Shown: positions 17,923 through 28,082, counted from the stretch's first letter. The stretch is 64,000 nucleotides of DNA from JARRQB01 sp965368585 (GCA_965368585.1 CBDUNM010000005.1:7786-71785), one strand, 5' to 3'. Made by a program: numbers and translations. Notes: generated by a model from the sequence alone, not told the origin.

Positions 17923-18222
17923 TCACGCGCCGGTATCCGCTTCGATCAAGCCCAGTTCTTCGAGCTGCCGCAGGTGCTGGGTCAGATGAAGGTCGAGCGT
18001 AGCCTTGTCAGCGCCGCTTTGTTGCTCTTCGAGTAGCGCGAGCAACTGCTTCGAGTCCAGCGGTTGCGCCGACAGCGCTTCGAGCACCAATGCGCCGAGC
18101 GGGTTCAGGACGTGGGTCTGGCCGGACAAGGGGTTGTATAAAAACTGCTCTTCACCGAGCGTTTCCCAACCGAAACCGGCGGGCCCGTGGGCCCGCCAAC
18201 TGGAGTGCTGCTTTTCGTTCAG
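17923..18222 (-). CDS. PqqD-like peptide chaperone of HprK-rel-A systems, unusual start
   Basis: PqqD-fold proteins bind peptide substrates and present them to modifying enzymes. The first conventional start in frame (TTG at 18129) gives only 68 residues and cuts into the conserved core. The frame upstream continues with SSWR, W-E-T-L-G-E-E-Q and YNPLSGQTHVLNPL, which are typical for the family. A CTG at 18222 would give 99 residues, the expected length. No ATG, GTG or TTG lies between 18129 and the previous gene's TGA (18235-18237), which is in the same frame. The true start may be CTG, readthrough, or hidden by a sequence change. HprK-like kinase follows after 40 bases. Confidence 0.72.
   Translation of the reverse strand: MNEKQHSSWRAHGPAGFGWETLGEEQFLYNPLSGQTHVLNPLGALVLEALSAQPLDSKQLLALLEEQQSGADKATLDLHLTQHLRQLEELGLIEADTGA
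18178..18197 (-). terminator. Very stable 9-bp hairpin between Tat-protein gene and pqqD-like gene
   Basis: GGCGGGCCC and GGGCCCGCC pair perfectly around a 2-base loop, 37 bases after the Tat-protein stop on the minus strand. No T-run follows. It could reduce transcription into the modification genes, or protect the 3' end of the upstream message. It overlaps codons of the extended PqqD reading frame (W-R-A-H-G-P-A). Confidence 0.45.
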
Positions 18223-18234
18223 ATCGGGATCCGA

Positions 18235-18747
18235 TCAGACGATTTCATTTCCGACCAGAGATGCCAGACAGGATGCCCTGACCGGGTTGCCGACGCTCGA
18301 ATCGAACGACAACTGGTAGTCGTTGGTTACCTGGTTGTGGTTCACATACAATACGCATCGGCGTCCACCCAGCGTGGTCGCGGGCGTGTCTGCCAGCGCC
18401 CCGTCACCTTCGGTTCCGAGCAAGGGGTTGTCCACGGCTACACCGCCCCCAATGGGGTCCTCGACATCCACCGCGCCCCAATTGGAGTTGGTGAGAATGT
18501 TGGCGCCGTCAACTTCGCAGTTATAGGTGAAACCCGCTTCGGAAACGGCCTCGATGTCCCCCGGGGCACCCGGCAGGTTCGGTACGTCGGTCGTGCAGGC
18601 CGTGATACTGACCGCAGCCGCCTTGCCTGCGGCACCGAGCGTGGCAATAGCCGGTACGGCCGTCAGGCCCTTGAGAATCAGCCGACGCGATACATCCTCG
18701 GGTGCTGAGGCAGCTGTCCCGATTGTTTTACTTTTTTTGATGCTCAT
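18235..18747 (-). CDS. Tat-signal secreted protein, possible substrate of the adjacent kinase/PqqD pair
   Basis: A 170-residue protein with a twin-arginine signal: SRRLILKG at 20-27, then a hydrophobic run ending around GKAAA (41-45). The mature part is about 125 residues, acidic, Gly/Asn/Asp-rich, with four Cys residues (CTTD, YNCEVD, RRCVLY, ASCLAS) that could form two disulfides. I recognise no family. It is immediately upstream of, and in the same direction as, the PqqD-like and HprK-like genes and is separated from them by a strong hairpin, which would favour higher expression of this gene. This layout suits an abundant substrate followed by its modifying enzymes, but that is inference. 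Confidence 0.7.
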   Translation of the reverse strand: MSIKKSKTIGTAASAPEDVSRRLILKGLTAVPAIATLGAAGKAAAVSITACTTDVPNLPGAPGDIEAVSEAGFTYNCEVDGANILTNSNWGAVDVEDPIGGGVAVDNPLLGTEGDGALADTPATTLGGRRCVLYVNHNQVTNDYQLSFDSSVGNPVRASCLASLVGNEIV

Positions 18748-18971
18748 AGTCTGTTTGGTCCAAATTCCAGATTATTTACGCACGGGATTATTCCAGATTT
18801 CCCGATGTATGGGTATGAATTTTTATTTGCAAAAAATGCGCCATTGATGCTAAGGAATTGAAACTAATAGATAACCCAATTGTGGCCCAGCGACATAAAT
18901 CAGCGGCTGTAAAATTAACTGACGGTGGATTGGTCTTGCAGTTAATCAAAGTGTCGCGAAAATAGGCGCCC

Positions 18972-20069
18972 ATGCGATTGACCCACACCGATCTGATGCT
19001 GTCACTGCTGCAGCGCCCCGACGATTTGACGCGTCTGCCCCTTCCCCGATTGGACGGTGCGCTGCGTTACGCTGAGACCTGTCGGCTCCTGTCCAGCCTG
19101 GGGCGGCGGGTGCGCGGCGCCGGCGTTGCCGAACGGCTGCCGCAGGAGGCCCGCGACCGGATTTTCTCCGCGTCAATGTGGGCCGACGAACAGGCGCGCG
19201 CGCTGCGCTGGGAAAGCTATTTCGTCGGCAAGATACTGGCCGGACGGGATATCCCGGTCATTGTTCTGAAGGGCGGCGCCTACCTGCTGGGCGGGTTCGC
19301 CAATGCCGACGGGCGTCTAGTGTCCGACCTGGATCTGATGGTGCCGGCAAACCACCTGCAGGAGGCGGAGCAGGCTCTGCTGGCGGCGGGTTACGAATAC
19401 CACAAGGTCGACGATTACGATCAGAGCTACTACCGTGAATGGATGCACGAGCTGCCGCCGCTGGTGAACCCCCACCGGGGTCTGGTCGTCGACCTGCACC
19501 ACAACGTCGCGCCGCCGGTGAGTCGCCTGAAGATCCCCGCCGAGCGGCTGTTCGAACAGGCCGTGCCGCTGGTCGAGGGTTTTTTGCGCCTGGGTGACGA
19601 AGACCTGGTGCTGCATCTGTGCGTGCATATGTTTCACGACGGCGAACTCAACAACGCGCTGCGTGAACTGCTGGACCTGGACGGCTTGTTGCGGACATTC
19701 GGCGCCGATGACGCGTACTGGGACCGCTTGCTGGACCGCGCCCAGGCGCTCGGGCTGCAGCGCCCGTTGTACTACGGCGTCGCCTGCAGCCGCCGCTTGC
19801 TCGAGACCCCGGTACCCCGGCCGGTGCTAGGGCGGCTGGAGCGTTTCGCCCCTGTCTGGCCGGCCCCCATGATGGCGCTGATGTGCCGTGGCATCCTGCC
19901 GGAAACCTTCGATCAGCGCAGCCTGCGACGCACCCTGGCGATCAACTTCCTTTACTGGCGATCGCACTGGCTGCGCATGCCGCCGGCCATGCTGGTCAAG
20001 CATTTGTTCACCCAGATGCGCCGCCGTGGCGGTCTGAAACGCGGTGATCAGGTGCCCCCGCATGGCTGA
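18972..20069 (+). CDS. Nucleotidyltransferase-fold protein (PF14907 type)
   Basis: This 365-residue protein contains the minimal nucleotidyltransferase core: VIVLKGGAYLLGG (about 97-109) and the metal-binding SDLDLMVP (about 120-127). A third acidic element follows in VDLHHNV, and helical C-terminal regions with HLCVHMFHDGE complete it. This fits the PF14907 family, which is often encoded beside HprK-like kinases and PqqD proteins. It is divergent from the Tat-protein/PqqD/kinase genes across an AT-rich 224-base region that should hold both promoters. Its substrate is unknown. It overlaps the downstream HAD gene by 8 bases. Confidence 0.8.
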   Translation: MRLTHTDLMLSLLQRPDDLTRLPLPRLDGALRYAETCRLLSSLGRRVRGAGVAERLPQEARDRIFSASMWADEQARALRWESYFVGKILAGRDIPVIVLKGGAYLLGGFANADGRLVSDLDLMVPANHLQEAEQALLAAGYEYHKVDDYDQSYYREWMHELPPLVNPHRGLVVDLHHNVAPPVSRLKIPAERLFEQAVPLVEGFLRLGDEDLVLHLCVHMFHDGELNNALRELLDLDGLLRTFGADDAYWDRLLDRAQALGLQRPLYYGVACSRRLLETPVPRPVLGRLERFAPVWPAPMMALMCRGILPETFDQRSLRRTLAINFLYWRSHWLRMPPAMLVKHLFTQMRRRGGLKRGDQVPPHG

Positions 20070-20787
20070 CCGGCAAGGCGATTTGCGCCTCCTCACCTTC
20101 GACCTCGACGACACCCTGTGGCCCTGCGCGCCGGTGATATACGCGGCGGAACGCGGGCTCTACGCATGGCTGCAGCGGCACGCGCCGCGCGTCACCGAGG
20201 CCAACACGGTCGAGAGCATGCGTGCGCATCGCCTGGCCATCGCCCGGGCTCACCCCGACCAGGCGCACGATTTGACCTGGTTGCGGGCGTACGCCTTGCG
20301 GGACCTGTTGCGGCGCCACGAACACGACGAAGCACTGGCGGACGCGGCGACCGAGTTGTTTCGCGAGGCGCGCGATCGCGTTGAACCCTACGATGAGGTG
20401 GTCGAGGCGTTGACGCGCCTGCGCCGGCGCTACCTGCTGGTGTCGGTGACCAACGGCAACGCGCGGGTCGAGAACACGCCGCTGGATGGCCTGTTCCATC
20501 ATTCGCTGTCCGCGGCACAGGTCGGGGCGGCGAAGCCGCACCCCGCCCTGTTCGAGGCGTCGCTGGCCTTTGCCGAGGTCGCGCCTTCGGCCGCGCTGCA
20601 CGTTGGCGACGATGCCTGGTTGGACGTGGCTGCGGCGCGTGCGCTGGGCATGCGCACGGCCTGGGTCGACCGTTCCAATCAGGGCTGGTCGGCAGATCTG
20701 CCGGCACCGGATTTCACGGTGCGCGACCTGGCGGCGCTGGAGGCGCAATTGATGGCGGCGGATGCGGACCCCGACGGTCACGAATAA
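20062..20787 (+). CDS. HAD-superfamily hydrolase
   Basis: A 241-residue protein of the HAD subfamily I type. Motif I is FDLDDTLWP (residues 14-22), motif II VSVTNGN (about 129-135), the motif III lysine lies in GAAKPHPALF, and motif IV is VGDDAWLDV. It should be a small-molecule phosphatase; the substrate is unknown. The ATG at 20062 overlaps the previous stop (ATGGCTGA), so it is translated with the nucleotidyltransferase gene. An in-frame ATG six codons earlier is possible. It could act as the phosphatase counterpart to the nearby kinase, but simple co-location is equally likely. Confidence 0.85.
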   Translation: MADRQGDLRLLTFDLDDTLWPCAPVIYAAERGLYAWLQRHAPRVTEANTVESMRAHRLAIARAHPDQAHDLTWLRAYALRDLLRRHEHDEALADAATELFREARDRVEPYDEVVEALTRLRRRYLLVSVTNGNARVENTPLDGLFHHSLSAAQVGAAKPHPALFEASLAFAEVAPSAALHVGDDAWLDVAAARALGMRTAWVDRSNQGWSADLPAPDFTVRDLAALEAQLMAADADPDGHE

Positions 20788-20813
20788 ACGAAACAATCGA
20801 GGCACAAGCCGGT

Positions 20814-22094
20814 ATGCGCGAACTCAACGACTGGAAAAGCCGCCTGCAGGTCTACGCCCCGGCGGGGGTGCTGGTAGTGGCGGCCTTCGTGCTGGCGTAC
20901 CAGTTCATCAAGCCCGCGCCGCCGCGTGAGGTGATCCTGGCCGCGGGTGATCCGGCGGGCGCGTATCACGTGTTCGCGCAGCGCTATCGGGACTATCTCG
21001 CGCGCGAGGACATCGATGTCGTGATTCTCGACACGGCGGGGTCGCTGGAAAATCTCGAGCTGTTGCGTACCGGGCAGGCCGATGTCGGTTTTGTGCAGGG
21101 TGGCGTGCCCGCTGACGGCGACGTGGTGCTCGAAGCGCTGGGCAGCCTCTATTTCGAACCGCTGTGGCTGTTTCATCGCAAGGGGCTGACGTTCGACCGT
21201 TTGGGGGCCTTGCGCGGCCACCGCGTTGCGATCGGCGCCGCCGGATCGGGTACCCGCGCGCTGGTGCAACGCCTGCTGGACGACAACGCGCTCGGGGATG
21301 CCGTGCGGACCCTGCCGCTGGGCGGTGACGCGGCCGTGGCGGCGCTGACCGCCGGGGAGGTCGATGCGGCCTTTTTTGTCGCCTCGGCGCAGGCGCCCCT
21401 GGTGGAGCGGCTGTTGTCCGACCCGGATATCGAACTGGCCAGCCTGGAGCGTGCCGCCGCCTACGCGCGGCGTTATCGTTACCTGAGCATGCAGGTCCTG
21501 CCCGAGGGCGCAGTCGATTTGGCCAAGAACATCCCCTCGCGCAGCGTGAACCTGCTGGCGCCGGCAGCCGGTCTGGTGGCCGGCCCCGGCCTGCATCCGG
21601 CGCTGGTTGACCTGCTGCTGCTGGCCGCCCGCGACGCCCACGGACGGGGCGGCTGGTTCGAAGCGACGGGCCGCTTCCCGTCGGCCGAATTCCTGGAATT
21701 TCCGCTCAACCGGGAAGCGGCGCGTTTCTACGAACATGGCCCGCCCTTTCTGCAGCGCTATCTGCCGTTCTGGGCGGCGTCGCTGGTGGACCGGCTCAAG
21801 GTCATGCTGTTGCCGCTGGTGGTGTTGCTGATCCCGATGATGAAGGTCATGCCGCCGATCTACACCTGGCGCATGCGCTCGCGGGTGTATCGTTGGTACC
21901 GGGAACTGGAAGCGGTGGATGACATGCTGAGCGAGCCAACGCTCGATGAGAACGGAAAAAACCAGGCCTTGGCGGAGTTGGAACGCATCGAGCGCGACGT
22001 CCGGCACGTGCAGGTGCCGCTGTCGTTCGCCGGCCAGTTGTATCACCTGCGACAGCATATCGATTGGGTACGGCGCACCATCGAGAGCGGTTGA
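20814..22094 (+). CDS. TAXI-family TRAP-type solute-binding protein, membrane-anchored
   Basis: This 426-residue protein has an N-terminal transmembrane anchor (about 13-32, VYAPAGVLVVAAFVLAYQF), a periplasmic TAXI/COG2358 binding domain (about 38-310, beginning EVILAAGDPAGAYHVFAQRYRDYL) and a second membrane segment (about 325-345, LKVMLLPLVVLLIPMMKVMPP). A coiled C-terminal tail (about 360-426) follows. TAXI proteins usually deliver organic acids to TRAP permeases, but the two membrane anchors and the lack of permease genes suggest a sensory or stand-alone role. It starts 26 bases after the HAD gene. Confidence 0.82.
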   Translation: MRELNDWKSRLQVYAPAGVLVVAAFVLAYQFIKPAPPREVILAAGDPAGAYHVFAQRYRDYLAREDIDVVILDTAGSLENLELLRTGQADVGFVQGGVPADGDVVLEALGSLYFEPLWLFHRKGLTFDRLGALRGHRVAIGAAGSGTRALVQRLLDDNALGDAVRTLPLGGDAAVAALTAGEVDAAFFVASAQAPLVERLLSDPDIELASLERAAAYARRYRYLSMQVLPEGAVDLAKNIPSRSVNLLAPAAGLVAGPGLHPALVDLLLLAARDAHGRGGWFEATGRFPSAEFLEFPLNREAARFYEHGPPFLQRYLPFWAASLVDRLKVMLLPLVVLLIPMMKVMPPIYTWRMRSRVYRWYRELEAVDDMLSEPTLDENGKNQALAELERIERDVRHVQVPLSFAGQLYHLRQHIDWVRRTIESG

Positions 22095-22161
22095 TGCGCC
22101 GCCGCACCGGCCGTTCGTAGTATCATGGCGCGCTTTCGTGGCTCGATTGGGAGTGGATGGG

Positions 22162-22983
22162 ATGTCGAAGTGGCTGGTGGCCTTAGCGGCGGTCGTGTTG
22201 GCAGGGGCGCCGCAGGCGATGTCGGATAAGCCCGACCCGGAAGCCAGACCGCCGTTCGACCAGATCGAAGCCGCCCCGGAGCGTGCCGCCGCCGGCCCCG
22301 GCTTTCGGCAGATCGAAATCAACCGGCCGGAACAAGACCTCGGTTTCGACCAGATCGACGCCTCCCGGGCAAACCAAAAACCGGGTTTCGAGCAGATCGC
22401 CCGGCCGAGAGCCGGCGATAACCGGCCGTCCAAGCCCGACAACTATCTCGACACCATTCCGGTGTTCTGGCGCAACCTCTACCCGAACGGCGGTCAAGGT
22501 CTGTATTGCGGCGAGTCGTTCAAATCCCGCGATCGCAGCGTCAACATCGAGCACGTATTCCCGATGAGCTGGGCCACCAAGGATCTGCGCTGCGGCGACC
22601 GCCAGCAATGCCGCGCCAGCAGCGATCGCTTCAACCGCATCGAATCCGACCTGCATAACCTCTACCCGGCGCGCAAGGATCTGAACAAGGCGCGCGGTGC
22701 GTACCGCTACGGTTTCATCAAGGGCGAAAACACCGTCGAAAAAGGGTGCGACTTCGAAATCGACTACCGGGCCCGCGTCGCCGAACCGCGCCCCGCGGTG
22801 CGCGGCGACATTGCCCGCGCCATGCTTTACATGGAGCAGCAGCACGGCTTGACACTGCACCGGAAGACCAAGACGCTGATGCAGCGCTGGCACCGGGACG
22901 ATCCGCCCAGCGCCGAGGAACGGCGCCGCAACGACGTCATCGAGCGGCTGCAGGGCAACCGGAATCCGTTTATCGATTCATAG
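22162..22983 (+). CDS. Secreted endonuclease I family nuclease with FxQI repeats
   Basis: A 273-residue protein starting at the ATG at 22162 with a purine-rich ribosome-binding region and a signal peptide (about 1-20, AGAPQAM). The catalytic domain (about 93-273) carries the endonuclease I signature NIEHVFPMSW with the active-site His, followed by DLHNLYP, as in periplasmic DNase I/EndA enzymes. Between signal and catalytic domain lies an unusual repeat region with the motif F-x-Q-I at residues 32, 48, 62 and 76. Expected to cut DNA in the periplasm or outside the cell. Confidence 0.87.
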   Translation: MSKWLVALAAVVLAGAPQAMSDKPDPEARPPFDQIEAAPERAAAGPGFRQIEINRPEQDLGFDQIDASRANQKPGFEQIARPRAGDNRPSKPDNYLDTIPVFWRNLYPNGGQGLYCGESFKSRDRSVNIEHVFPMSWATKDLRCGDRQQCRASSDRFNRIESDLHNLYPARKDLNKARGAYRYGFIKGENTVEKGCDFEIDYRARVAEPRPAVRGDIARAMLYMEQQHGLTLHRKTKTLMQRWHRDDPPSAEERRRNDVIERLQGNRNPFIDS

Positions 22984-23044
22984 GGGAGAGGTGCGATGCC
23001 TCTCATGCGCGCCATCACCTCGCGCATCCGCTTGAGCATTTTCG

Positions 23045-23090
23045 TATAATCCCGCCTCTCATTCTCCCGCCGCCGGTGATCGCGGCGGGA
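23045..23090 (+). promoter_or_regulatory. Likely metH promoter -10 box and leader hairpin
   Basis: A perfect TATAAT lies at 23045-23050, 65 bases before the metH start, without an obvious -35 box at the right distance. It is followed by a stable hairpin, TCCCGCCGC (23065-23073) with GCGGCGGGA (23082-23090). The leader is too short for a cobalamin or SAM riboswitch. Confidence 0.4.
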
Positions 23091-23114
23091 TTCCAGCTGT
23101 AACCGGAGCCGACC

Positions 23115-26100
23115 GTGTCCCGCGACCTGACCGCCGAACTCAAGCAACACCTCGCCCAGCGTATCCTGGTTTTGGACGGCGCCTACGGCACCATGATTCA
23201 GCGCCACAAGCTTGAAGAGGCTGATTTCCGGGGTGCGCGTTTCAAGGACTGGCCGTCGGACCTGAAAGGCAACAACGACCTGTTGTCAATCACCCGGCCG
23301 GACCTGATTCGCGAGATCCACGAACAGTACCTGGAGGCCGGGGCGGACATCGTTGAGACCAACAGCTTCAGTTCGACCTGGATCGCCATGGCCGACTATG
23401 GCATGGAGGCACTGGCCTACGAGCTGAACGTCGCCGCGGCGCGGGTGGCGCGCGAAGCGGCCGACAAATACAGCGCGCCCGCGAAGCCGCGCTACGTGGC
23501 CGGCAGCCTGGGGCCGACCAACCGCACCGCCTCCATCTCGCCCGACGTGAACGACCCGGGCATGCGCAACGTCACCTTCGACGAGCTGGTCGATGCCTAT
23601 ACCGAGGCCGTGCGCGGGCTGATCGAGGGCGGGGTCGATATCCTGCTGATCGAGACGGTCTTCGACACCCTGAACGCCAAGGCGGCGGTGTTCGCCTGCG
23701 AACGGGTATTCGACGAGGACGGGCTGCGCCTGCCGGTGATCGTTTCCGGCACCATCACCGACCAGTCGGGCCGCACCCTGTCGGGCCAGACCACCGAGGC
23801 CTTCTACAACAGCCTGCGCCACGCCAAGCCGCTGGCCATCGGGCTGAACTGCGCCCTGGGTCCCGACATGCTGCGCCAGTACGTCGAGGAGATGGCGCGG
23901 GTCAGCGAGACCTACGTCTCGGCCTACCCCAACGCCGGCCTGCCCAACGAGTTCGGCGAGTACGACCTGGACGCGGCGCACATGGCCGAGTACATCGGCG
24001 AATGGGCCGCAGCGGGATTTCTGAACATCGTCGGCGGCTGTTGCGGCACCACGCCACAGCACATCCGGGCCATCGCCGAAGCGGTCGCGGACCAGGCGCC
24101 GCGTAAGCTGCCGCAGCCCGCGCCGGCCTGTCGCCTGGCGGGGCTGGAACCGCTCAACATCGACGGGTCGCTGAATTTCGTCAACGTCGGCGAGCGCGCC
24201 AACGTCACCGGCTCCGCCAAGTTCAAACGGCTGATCCTGGAGGGCGACTACGAGACCGCACTCGAGGTGTGCCGCGAGCAGGTCGAGAACGGCGCCCAGG
24301 TCGTCGACGTGAATATGGACGAAGGCATGCTCGACGGCGTCGCCGCGATGCGCCAGTTCCTCAAGCTGTGCGCGGGCGAGCCGGACATCGCCAAGGTGCC
24401 GTTCATGATCGACTCGTCCAAGTGGGAGATTCTCGAGGCCGGCCTGCAGTGCGTGCAGGGCAAGGCGATCGTCAATTCAATTTCAATGAAGGAAGGCGAA
24501 GAGCCGTTCCTCAGGCAGGCCGAGCTGTGCCGCCGTTACGGCGCGGCGGTGATCGTCATGGCCTTCGATACCGAGGGTCAGGCGGATACCCAGGCGCGCA
24601 AGATCGAGATCTGCCGGCGCGCCTACCGACTGCTGACCGAACAGGTCGGGTTTCCGGCCGAGGACATCATCTTCGACCCGAATATCTTCGCCGTGGCCAC
24701 CGGCATCGAAGAGCACGCGAACTACGGCGTGGACTTCATTGAGGCGACGCGCTGGATCAAGGGCCATTTGCCGCATGCTTTGATCTCCGGCGGCGTGTCG
24801 AACGTATCCTTCTCCTTCCGCGGCAACAACCCGGTGCGCGAGGCGATCCACGCGGTATTTCTCTACCACGCCGTGCGGGCGGGGATGGACATGGGCATCG
24901 TCAACGCCGGTCAGCTGGCGGTGTACGACGAGATCCCCGCGGAACTGCGCGACGCGGTCGAGGACGTGGTGCTCAACCGCCGCGCCGACAGCACCGAACG
25001 CCTGCTCGATCTGGCGCCCAAGTACCAGGGCGACGGCGCGGTCGCCGACGCTAAGCAGGACGCCGAGTGGCGCAGCTGGCCGGTGGCCAAGCGCCTCGAA
25101 CACTCGCTGGTCAAGGGCATCACCGATCATATCGACGCCGACACCGAAGAGGCCCGGCAGGCGCTGGGCGTGCCGCTCAAGGTGATCGAAGGGCCGCTGA
25201 TGGACGGTATGAACGTGGTCGGCGATCTGTTCGGCGCGGGCAAGATGTTCCTACCGCAGGTGGTCAAGTCCGCGCGGGTGATGAAAAAGGCGGTGGCCTA
25301 CCTGGAGCCGTATCTCGAGGCCGAGAAGGCCGCGTTGCTGGAACAGGGCCTGTCCCGGGCCAACGGCAAGATCCTGCTCGCGACGGTCAAGGGCGACGTG
25401 CACGACATCGGTAAGAACATCGTCGGCGTGGTCCTGCAGTGCAACAACTACGAGGTGATCGACCTCGGTGTGATGGTCCCGGCCGACACCATACTGCAGC
25501 GGGCGCGTGACGAGGGCGCGGACATCATCGGTCTGTCCGGCCTGATCACCCCCTCGCTGGACGAAATGGTGCACGTTGCCAAGGAGATGCAGCGCCTGGG
25601 GATGCGCCAGCCGCTGCTGATCGGCGGCGCCACCACCTCCAAGGCGCACACGGCGGTGAAGATCGAGCCGCGCTACGAGCGGGCGGTGGTGTACGTGCCG
25701 GACGCCTCGCGCGCGGTGGGCGTGGCATCGAGCCTGCTGTCCGATGAGCAGCACGACGACTTCGTCGCCAAGACCAGGAGCGAGTACCAGACGATACGCG
25801 AGCGGCGTGCCGGCAAGGACGAGACCAAGAACCTGGTGCCGCTCGCCGCGGCGCGCGCCAACCCGACGCCGATCGACTGGGCGCACTACCAGCCGTCGGT
25901 GCCGGCCGCCGTCGGCTGGACCGACCCCGCGCATTCCATCCTCGCCCTTGACGCGTCGGCGCAACCCACGCAGGTGGTGCACAACGGCGGCGGCGTCACT
26001 CTGATCCTCGACCGCGTCCCCATCGCGGCGCTGATCCCCTATATCGACTGGACCTTCTTCTTTCACGCCTGGCAGCTGCGCGGGCGCTACCCCAAGATCC

Positions 26101-26894
26101 TCGACGACGCGGACAAGGGCGAGGAGGCACGCAAGCTCTACGCAGACGCCGAGGCCATGCTGGCGCAGATCGTCGACGAGAAATGGCTGCGCGCCGCGGC
26201 GGTCGTGGGGCTGTACCCGGCCAACGCCGTGGGCGACGATGTCGAGGTCTACACCGATGCCACGCGCGCCACGGTCAAAACGACCTTCCACAATCTGCGC
26301 AAACAGGGTAAGCAACCCGCCGGGCACTACAATGCGTGTCTGGCGGATTTCGTGGCGCCCCGCGACAGCGGCAAGGTCGACTACATCGGCGGCTTCGCCT
26401 GTACCGCGGGCATCGGGATCGACGAACAGATCAAGGCATTCGAGGCCGATCACGACGACTATCACGCCATCATGCTCAAGGCGCTCGCCGACCGGCTGGC
26501 CGAGGCCTTGACGGAGTGGCTGCATGAGCGGGTGCGTAAAGACTACTGGGGCTATGCCGCGGACGAGTCGCTCGACAACGACGGCCTGATCGCCGAAAAG
26601 TATCAAGGTATCCGCCCGGCCATGGGGTACCCGGCGTCGCCCGACCACACCGAAAAAGACCTGCTCTGGGCGTTGCTCGATGTCGAGCAGGCGACCGGCA
26701 TCTGGCTCACCGAATCCAAGGCCATGGTGCCGACCGCCGCGGTGAGCGGTTTGTACTTCGCGCACCCGCAGGCGCGCTATTTCGCGGTCGGCAAGCTCAA
26801 CAAGGATCAGGTCGAGGATTACGCCCGGCGCAAGGGCATGAGCCTCGCCGAGACCGAGCGCTGGCTGGCGCCGAATCTGGCGTATGATATTTGA
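23115..26894 (+). CDS. metH: Cobalamin-dependent methionine synthase
   Basis: MetH moves the methyl group of 5-methyltetrahydrofolate to homocysteine through methylcobalamin. The 1259-residue protein has all four modules: homocysteine domain with the zinc cysteines CC at 309-310; pterin domain (about 355-650); B12 domain with DVHDIGKN, whose His763 is the lower cobalt ligand; and the reactivation domain with [15 protein letters not shown] from residue 1167. The start is GTG at 23115, preceded by CGGAG. E. coli MetH has 1227 residues. It appears intact and monocistronic. Confidence 0.97.
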   Translation: MSRDLTAELKQHLAQRILVLDGAYGTMIQRHKLEEADFRGARFKDWPSDLKGNNDLLSITRPDLIREIHEQYLEAGADIVETNSFSSTWIAMADYGMEALAYELNVAAARVAREAADKYSAPAKPRYVAGSLGPTNRTASISPDVNDPGMRNVTFDELVDAYTEAVRGLIEGGVDILLIETVFDTLNAKAAVFACERVFDEDGLRLPVIVSGTITDQSGRTLSGQTTEAFYNSLRHAKPLAIGLNCALGPDMLRQYVEEMARVSETYVSAYPNAGLPNEFGEYDLDAAHMAEYIGEWAAAGFLNIVGGCCGTTPQHIRAIAEAVADQAPRKLPQPAPACRLAGLEPLNIDGSLNFVNVGERANVTGSAKFKRLILEGDYETALEVCREQVENGAQVVDVNMDEGMLDGVAAMRQFLKLCAGEPDIAKVPFMIDSSKWEILEAGLQCVQGKAIVNSISMKEGEEPFLRQAELCRRYGAAVIVMAFDTEGQADTQARKIEICRRAYRLLTEQVGFPAEDIIFDPNIFAVATGIEEHANYGVDFIEATRWIKGHLPHALISGGVSNVSFSFRGNNPVREAIHAVFLYHAVRAGMDMGIVNAGQLAVYDEIPAELRDAVEDVVLNRRADSTERLLDLAPKYQGDGAVADAKQDAEWRSWPVAKRLEHSLVKGITDHIDADTEEARQALGVPLKVIEGPLMDGMNVVGDLFGAGKMFLPQVVKSARVMKKAVAYLEPYLEAEKAALLEQGLSRANGKILLATVKGDVHDIGKNIVGVVLQCNNYEVIDLGVMVPADTILQRARDEGADIIGLSGLITPSLDEMVHVAKEMQRLGMRQPLLIGGATTSKAHTAVKIEPRYERAVVYVPDASRAVGVASSLLSDEQHDDFVAKTRSEYQTIRERRAGKDETKNLVPLAAARANPTPIDWAHYQPSVPAAVGWTDPAHSILALDASAQPTQVVHNGGGVTLILDRVPIAALIPYIDWTFFFHAWQLRGRYPKILDDADKGEEARKLYADAEAMLAQIVDEKWLRAAAVVGLYPANAVGDDVEVYTDATRATVKTTFHNLRKQGKQPAGHYNACLADFVAPRDSGKVDYIGGFACTAGIGIDEQIKAFEADHDDYHAIMLKALADRLAEALTEWLHERVRKDYWGYAADESLDNDGLIAEKYQGIRPAMGYPASPDHTEKDLLWALLDVEQATGIWLTESKAMVPTAAVSGLYFAHPQARYFAVGKLNKDQVEDYARRKGMSLAETERWLAPNLAYDI

Positions 26895-26975
26895 CCAGAA
26901 GGCGGGGATGAGGGGATCAATCAAACTCCCTTTAAACGAGAGATCGGGTTGTGGTTTCAAACAGGATATTCGGAT

Positions 26976-28070
26976 ATGAGTGAAAAAAAGGTTGCCCTGA
27001 TCACGGGCGTCACCGGTCAGGACGGCGCCTATCTGGCGGAGTTTCTGCTCGAGAAAGGCTACGAAGTCCATGGCATCAAGCGCCGCGCTTCGTCCTTCAA
27101 CACCGATCGCATCGATCACCTCTACCAGGACCCGCATGCCACCAACCGGCATTTTTATCTGCACTACGGCGACCTCACCGATTCGACCAACCTGATCCGC
27201 ATCATGCAGGAGGTCAAACCCGACGAGTTGTACAACCTGGCCGCCCAGAGCCACGTCGCGGTGTCGTTCGAGTCACCCGAATACACCGCCAATTCGGACG
27301 CGCTGGGCACCCTGCGCCTGCTGGAGGCGATTCGCATCCTGGGCCTGGAGAAGAAGACCCGCTTCTACCAGGCGTCGACCTCCGAACTGTTCGGCAAGGT
27401 GCAGGAAGTGCCGCAGAAAGAAACCACGCCGTTTTACCCGCGCTCGCCCTACGCCGTCGCCAAGCTCTACGGCTACTGGATAACCGTCAACTACCGCGAG
27501 GCCTACGGCATGTACGCCTGCAACGGCATTCTGTTCAACCACGAGTCGCCGGTGCGCGGCGAGACCTTCGTCACGCGCAAGATCACCCGCGCCATCGCCC
27601 GCATCAAGCTGGGCCTGCAGGACCGCCTGTACCTGGGCAACCTGGACGCCAAGCGCGACTGGGGCCACGCCCGCGACTACATCGAGATGCAATGGTTGAT
27701 GCTGCAGCAGGACGAGCCCGACGATTTCGCCATCGCCACCGGCAAACAGTTCTCGGTGCGCGAATTCGTCGACATCGCCGCCAGTCACGCCGATATCGAG
27801 ATCGACTGGCGCGGCGAGGGGGTCGAGGAAAAGGGCTACGACCGCAACACCGGCGCCTGCCTGGTCGAGGTCGACCCGCGTTACTTCCGGCCGACGGAGG
27901 TGGAAACCCTGCTCGGCGACCCGTCCAAGGCCAAGTCCAAGCTCGGTTGGGAACCCAAGATCACCTTCGAACAGATGGTGCAGGAGATGATGCAAGCGGA
28001 CCTCGACCTCGCCCGTCGCGACGACCTGGTCGAGCGCGAGGGGTTCAAGGCGTTTAAGTACTACGAGTAG
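26976..28070 (+). CDS. gmd: GDP-mannose 4,6-dehydratase
   Basis: Gmd makes GDP-4-keto-6-deoxy-mannose, the first step towards GDP-L-fucose. The 364-residue protein has the NAD(P) Rossmann motif [15 protein letters not shown], the [11 protein letters not shown] serine region, and the catalytic YAVAK within [15 protein letters not shown]. The ATG at 26976 is chosen because [17 protein letters not shown] is the family N-terminus. fcl, the next enzyme of the pathway, lies 650 bases downstream beyond a DUF559 gene and repeats. The product presumably feeds the EPS locus. Confidence 0.97.
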   Translation: MSEKKVALITGVTGQDGAYLAEFLLEKGYEVHGIKRRASSFNTDRIDHLYQDPHATNRHFYLHYGDLTDSTNLIRIMQEVKPDELYNLAAQSHVAVSFESPEYTANSDALGTLRLLEAIRILGLEKKTRFYQASTSELFGKVQEVPQKETTPFYPRSPYAVAKLYGYWITVNYREAYGMYACNGILFNHESPVRGETFVTRKITRAIARIKLGLQDRLYLGNLDAKRDWGHARDYIEMQWLMLQQDEPDDFAIATGKQFSVREFVDIAASHADIEIDWRGEGVEEKGYDRNTGACLVEVDPRYFRPTEVETLLGDPSKAKSKLGWEPKITFEQMVQEMMQADLDLARRDDLVEREGFKAFKYYE

Positions 28071-28082
28071 ACCAGGATGTAT

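Noticed and set aside
20778..22442. 554-codon minus-strand open frame
   Set aside because: Antisense to the TAXI protein and endonuclease genes, which have clear motifs; composition is that of a mirror frame.
22984..23114. Possible cobalamin or SAM riboswitch before metH
   Set aside because: The 131-base gap is too short and lacks recognisable box sequences; only a simple hairpin is present.
25251..27254. 667-codon open frame on the minus strand
   Set aside because: It is antisense to metH and gmd, with Val/Gly/Arg/His-rich composition typical of antisense frames in GC-rich genes.
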